From Mikania micrantha (lineage: Eukaryota; Streptophyta; Magnoliopsida; Asterales; Asteraceae): DNA of 64,000 nucleotides. The stretch covers positions 1,054,001 through 1,118,000 of the forward strand of contig CM018694.1 of NCBI GenBank assembly GCA_009363875.1, read 5' to 3'. Positions 61,201 to 64,000 of the stretch are shown piece by piece. The number at the start of each line of letters is the position of its first letter. Within the stretch, counting starts at the first letter, position 1. A model generated the notes under the pieces. It made no database searches and was not told the origin of the DNA. It saw only the letters and a program-made list of their open reading frames with translations. The translations under genes and the position numbers were made by a program.

Positions 61201-62933
61201 ACACTTCGTTTTGCTTGGTCCCCTCTGACTTCCAATACACGATCATCGGGCAATGGAACTCGAAGCAGCTTCTCCGAACAGACAACTTCCACTCGGTTAG
61301 AGGAAAGCCAATCCATTCCAACAATGATGTCGAAACTACCCAACTCCATCGGTATCAAGTCGATAGAGAATGTATGACCGTTAAGTGTCAACGGGCAATT
61401 TCTGTAAACTGTACTAACTGTGATCTGTTTTCCGTTAGCTACTTCTATAATATAGGGGGAGTCTAACTGTTCCTCTATAGAATCTAGTTGGCATGCAAAA
61501 TCGGCAGAGATAAAACTCTGATCCGCACCAGTGTCAAATAGAACAGATGCATAAAAGTCATGTAAGAGAAACGTACCAGTGACCACATTCGGGTCCTGGC
61601 GTGCAGCTGGTGCTCCAATAACAAAAGCTCTTCCACGAGGAGCTTGAACTGCTTGTTGTGCTTTCTTCGGGCAGTTCTTTGCAAAGTGGCCTTGTTCGCC
61701 ACAGTTGAAGCATCCACCATTGTTCTGATTAGCTGGTGGAGGAAGTGCTAGAGTAGCATTGTTAACTGCTGGATTAGGTGTCAGTCTGCACTGCTGAACC
61801 CAGTGCCCTTTTCTTCCACAACCCGTGCATTGACGGCACTGGTTGTTTGCAGCATGATGATACTGGCATTTAGTACACAAAGGATGTGGACCAGTATATT
61901 GTCTCTTGGGCACATTTTGTGGTGCTGCTGCTACTTGATTCAGGGGAGTAGCCACAGTGTAATTCTTTATGAACTTCTGCTTCTTCTTTGGGGGTTGCTG
62001 ATGTTGTGGCTTCTTTGAAGTCTCTTCCTTTCTTTTGCCAGTGTCTGCCTCTTTCTTCAGAACTCCCGAGGCAACCATCAAGTCAGTGAGTTTTCCAGAC
62101 AGTCTCACTGCAGATTCAACAGTGGTAGGGTTGGCTGAAACAACCATGCCCTGGATGCAGGCGGGAAGTCCACCCACATATCTGTCTATTCTCTTCTCCA
62201 AAGTAGGTACCATGTCGGGCACCAAAGCAACTAACTCGTGGTAACGAGTAGTATACCCCATATGATCAGCCCCTTTCATCACATGGTTGGATAATTCAAC
62301 CTCCAGTTTCTGCAATTCATTCTTGGGGCAGAACTCTGTTCGTAGCAGTGCCTTGAAATCCTCCCATGGCATGGCCATGGCTTCTTCTCTTCCTCGGGCG
62401 TTGATCTGACCATTCCACCAGGTCAGAGCCCGCTTGTTGAATGTTCCAGCAGAGTAGCGGACTCTATGGTGCTCTGGACAGCTGCAGAGGTCCAGAGTAG
62501 CCTCAATCTTTTCAATCCATTGGATTAATCCAACGGCTCCTTCAGATCCGCTAAAGCTAGGCGGCTTACATCCTACGAATGACTTGTAGGAGTAGTGTGA
62601 GGTACCACCAGTATTCCCACTGGCTTCTCCAGATGAGTTGCCAGTGTTGTTCATCTCATTACGGAGAAGGTTGAACATCTCCGGTATCGCCGCCTTCATC
62701 TGATTGGTCATCTGGCTGCTCAGTAGTGTCACCAAAGCGATGGTGGTAGGATCCAGTATAGGAGTTGTTCCCGAACCTGATGCCTCGGTGATCAGTGGAG
62801 GAGGAGGTGGAGGCGGTGGAGGAGGTGGCGGTGGTGAGTCATTTGGCGATGGCGTCGAGGAGTGTGGAGCTTGGTCTTGTGTCGATGTCAACAGCGGAGG
62901 TTGTCTTCGTGGCGGCATTCTGATCATAACCAA
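58245..62933 (-). CDS. gag-pol polyprotein of element F (Ty3/gypsy chromovirus)
   Basis: An uninterrupted 1562-residue ORF. Gag: proline run at 34-46, capsid core about 115-295, zinc knuckles CTGCGRKGHWVQQC (369-382) and CFNCGEQGHFAKNC (408-421). Protease DTGA at 467-470. RT about 650-830 with FSKIDLRSGYHQ (D739) and FIDDILIYSK (D803, D804). RNase H about 945-1060 with YCDAS (D950), DLELGAV (E987), TDHKSL and ADALSRK. Integrase with H1139, H1146, C1176, C1179 and the triad D1209, D1270, E1306 (35 residues between the last two). A chromodomain-like end lies at about 1500-1555 (EIMDRKVKQLRRSRIP, KVRW, FTWERE). All catalytic residues seen are present. The first ATG gives MVMIRMPPRR; the Met at residue 6 is also possible. 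Confidence 0.95.
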   Translation of the reverse strand: MVMIRMPPRRQPPLLTSTQDQAPHSSTPSPNDSPPPPPPPPPPPPPLITEASGSGTTPILDPTTIALVTLLSSQMTNQMKAAIPEMFNLLRNEMNNTGNSSGEASGNTGGTSHYSYKSFVGCKPPSFSGSEGAVGLIQWIEKIEATLDLCSCPEHHRVRYSAGTFNKRALTWWNGQINARGREEAMAMPWEDFKALLRTEFCPKNELQKLEVELSNHVMKGADHMGYTTRYHELVALVPDMVPTLEKRIDRYVGGLPACIQGMVVSANPTTVESAVRLSGKLTDLMVASGVLKKEADTGKRKEETSKKPQHQQPPKKKQKFIKNYTVATPLNQVAAAPQNVPKRQYTGPHPLCTKCQYHHAANNQCRQCTGCGRKGHWVQQCRLTPNPAVNNATLALPPPANQNNGGCFNCGEQGHFAKNCPKKAQQAVQAPRGRAFVIGAPAARQDPNVVTGTFLLHDFYASVLFDTGADQSFISADFACQLDSIEEQLDSPYIIEVANGKQITVSTVYRNCPLTLNGHTFSIDLIPMELGSFDIIVGMDWLSSNRVEVVCSEKLLRVPLPDDRVLEVRGDQAKRSVKIISCIKARKCLQKKCVAFLAHVVEKEKDKKKIQDVPVVKEYPEVFPEDLPGLPPVRPVEFRIDLVPGATPVAKSPYRLAPSEMQELSNQLQELLDKGFIRPSYSPWGAPVLFVKKKDGSFRMCIDYRELNKLTIKNRYPLPRIDDLFDQLQGAQYFSKIDLRSGYHQLRVQDEDIPKTAFRTRYGHYEFMVMPFGMTNAPAVFMDLMNRVCKPYLDQFVIVFIDDILIYSKSKAEHEQHLRKILELLMEQKLYAKFSKCEFWLKEVQFLGHVVNSEGIHVDPAKIEAIKNWDTPKTPTEIRSFLGLAGYYRRFISNFSKIALPLTKLTQKSEPFVWEQKQEDAFQTLKQKLCNAPILSLPEGCDDFVVYCDASHQGLGCVLMQRDKVIAYASRQLKVHEKNYTTHDLELGAVIFALKIWRHYLYGTKCTIFTDHKSLQHIFDQKELNMRQRRWVELLNDYDCVIKYHPGKANVVADALSRKERVKPLRVRAMGMTVQTSLQDRIIQAQQESLDRGNLKKELDCGAEKHLETKSDGMTYYQDRIWIPAVDELRRLIFDEAHKTKYSIHPGSDKMYQDLRGFYWWPGMKKDIAEYVGRCLTCAKVKAEHQRPSGLLEQPEIPLWKWEQIAMDFITKLPRTSSGHDTIWVIIDRLTKSAHFLPMRETFTMDRLARLYINEIVVRHGVPLSIISDRDSRFTSRFWQSLQKSLGTQLNLSTAYHPQTDGQSERTIQTLEDMLRTCILEFGGNWDSHLPLIEFSYNNSYHSSIGCAPFEALYGRKCRSPICWTEVGDNRITGPELIQETTDKIAQIQRRLQATRSRQKSYADKRRKPLEFQVGDRVMLKVSPWKGVVRFGTKGKLAPRYVGPFEIIERIGPVAYRLRLPDELSGVHDVFHVSNLKKCLADESLVIPLEEIQVDDQLHFIEEPLEIMDRKVKQLRRSRIPIVKVRWNSRRGPEFTWEREDHMRLKYPQLFEEEAVPDNNS

Positions 62934-63076
62934 ATGAATATTGGTTAGTGCAATGATCGAATGCAGAAGACAATATGCAATAAGTCTTAAATCCTATGTT
63001 CTCTACATGCAGGGTCCCTAGGTTATAGTCTAGGCCAAACCGTTTAAACAAATGACCTATATTTCTCTATAACCAT

Positions 63077-63089
63077 GGCTCTGATACCA
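63077..63089 (-). promoter_or_regulatory. primer binding site of element F
   Basis: TGGTATCAGAGCC on the minus strand, three bases from the 5' LTR. About 140 bases of leader separate it from the gag-pol ATG, far shorter than the leaders of elements A, C and D. Confidence 0.9.
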
Positions 63090-63092
63090 ATC

Positions 63093-64000
63093 TGTCACAC
63101 CCCGAGCCGGCGGGATAGGATCGGTTGTCCCGTCGGGCGGAAAGTTCCCGGGGCGCGATATCGTGAGTGATAATCGTGATGATCAGATTGTTTACATTGC
63201 ACATGATACAAATGAGAAATGCTAAATATAATAGAATTACAAAGTTAAATTACATCAGTATTGTTTATAATTTAACAATGTAAATCTACCATAAACATCA
63301 TATATCTCTATCTTGTAATTACACAAGATAAACAAAATAATTTGTATAATGATGTCTTCAAAATATATGCAGGTCCAAAAAGTTAGGTCTTCTATTGAAA
63401 GTCCTAGTCCAAAGGAATAACTCCTTAGTTGACCTGTTCGTCACCTGAGAAGTCATGCAAAAAGATCAAGTCAACACATGGTTGGTGAGTTCATATAGTT
63501 TTATGATTTGAAAATGATTTGATAACCTCCTTCGGTAAAGACCCTAACTTCATTAACATCAACTGTATCATCCAGATCGGTATGCTTATGTATAGGGCAT
63601 ACCCCTGGGTCAAGGCTACAACCCCGCCCAGACGCCGTCCCACCACATACTAATCCGCATAGGACATTGTTGTTAATGATAATTAAGCATTTTTACCTAA
63701 CACCTCTAAAATAGATTTTGATCACCAAAACTTGATTTACCTTTGATTCTCTTGATTTTGATTATAGACAAAAGATTTTCCAAAAGTCAGTGATAATAGT
63801 AAAATGTCAAATATTTAATTAAGTAATTAAATAAAACATTTAAATACAACTAAGACATGATGATTGAGTGTAATTTTACTCAATCAGTTAGACTTAGTTG
63901 TTGGTGGTTGTCCAAGTTGTAACCTCTCACACGTGACCCATACCAGGCATAACTCACAAGGAGTATACCTGGGCGTGACGGGATTCTAATGATTTGCCCT
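63093..64000 (-). repeat. 5' LTR of element F, partial
   Basis: Only the U5-side 908 bases are in the window. They match 54385-55292 with no difference that I could find. The TATA box and U3 lie beyond the end of the window. Confidence 0.92.

Larger units (their letters stand above)
39207..64000 (+). mobile_element. element D: Ty1/copia element with accessory ORF, split by E and F, right end outside window
   Basis: Order on the plus strand: LTR, primer site, gag, protease-integrase-RT-RNase H, internal polypurine-like tracts, a promoter-like block, then the accessory ORF. The ORF is interrupted by the solo LTR E (49701-53741) and again by element F (from 54385). The remaining tail and the 3' LTR must lie beyond base 64000. 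Frame breaks are spread over gag, pol and the accessory ORF, so it is older than A, B and F. The extra ORF after pol and the RT type suggest the SIRE-like branch of Ty1/copia, which is tentative. Confidence 0.85.
54385..64000 (-). mobile_element. element F: intact-looking Ty3/gypsy chromovirus with 3.8 kb LTRs
   Basis: On the minus strand: 5' LTR (63093 to beyond the window end), primer site (63077-63089), one gag-pol ORF (62933-58245), polypurine tract, 3' LTR (58210-54385, 3826 bases). The first 908 bases of both LTRs seen from their U5 ends appear identical with no indel, so the insertion is very recent. The left target duplication is CTTAT (54380-54384), and the right one is outside. With a C-terminal chromodomain and very long LTRs it resembles the Tekay/Del branch. 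It could be autonomous. Confidence 0.93.

Noticed and set aside
1..64000. Host protein-coding genes
   Set aside because: Every long ORF is explained by retrotransposon gag, pol or accessory sequence or by antisense shadows. No exon series with consistent splice sites outside the elements was seen.

Overview
This window is plant nuclear DNA made almost entirely of nested LTR retrotransposons. I recognise no host gene, tRNA, intact rRNA gene or CRISPR array. The organism is a dicot, most likely an Asteraceae species such as a lettuce, chicory, sunflower or tansy relative. That is an inference from the Ty1/copia elements that carry a large extra ORF after pol, a type I remember as common in Asteraceae proteomes. 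An antisense 26S rRNA fragment joined to a nad4 fragment (about 1547-1780) is mitochondrial DNA moved to the nucleus.

Layout. 1-2463: decayed element remnants, a gag scrap and the mitochondrial chimera. 2464-13944: element C, an old broken Ty3/gypsy element arranged LTR - gag-pol - LTR - second copy of the leader. Its second LTR holds a nested solo LTR (9810-11934, target duplication TGTAT). 13945-19035: LTR-like fragments, a TTA microsatellite and a Ty1/copia 3' LTR. 19041-36499: element A (plus strand, Ty1/copia, outer duplication ATTTT) with three LTRs and most of its interior lost. Element B (22374-34544, minus strand, duplication CAGTT, LTRs about 98.6% identical by eye) is inserted in A's gag. 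36505-39206: spacer. 39207-64000 and beyond: element D (plus strand, Ty1/copia). Its extra ORF is cut by E, a 4.0 kb solo LTR (49701-53741, duplication CTGGT), and by F, a Ty3/gypsy chromovirus on the minus strand (54385 to beyond the window end).

F is the only element that looks intact: one 1562-codon gag-pol ORF with a chromodomain, and LTRs that look identical over the 908 bases visible of both. B lacks reverse transcriptase and RNase H. D keeps all pol domains but has stops and a lost integrase glutamate.

The most interesting signal is shared by the two copia families (A/B and D). Both carry, after pol, a long ORF with a homologous N-terminal domain of about 220 residues, a proline-rich and acidic linker and a nuclear-localisation-like basic motif. 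In both, a block with the same design as the LTR promoter (dense dyad TTCG motifs, then a TATA box) lies 0.65-0.75 kb upstream of that ORF. This suggests a second, internal promoter for an accessory nuclear protein. All coordinates, identities and counts were read by eye.
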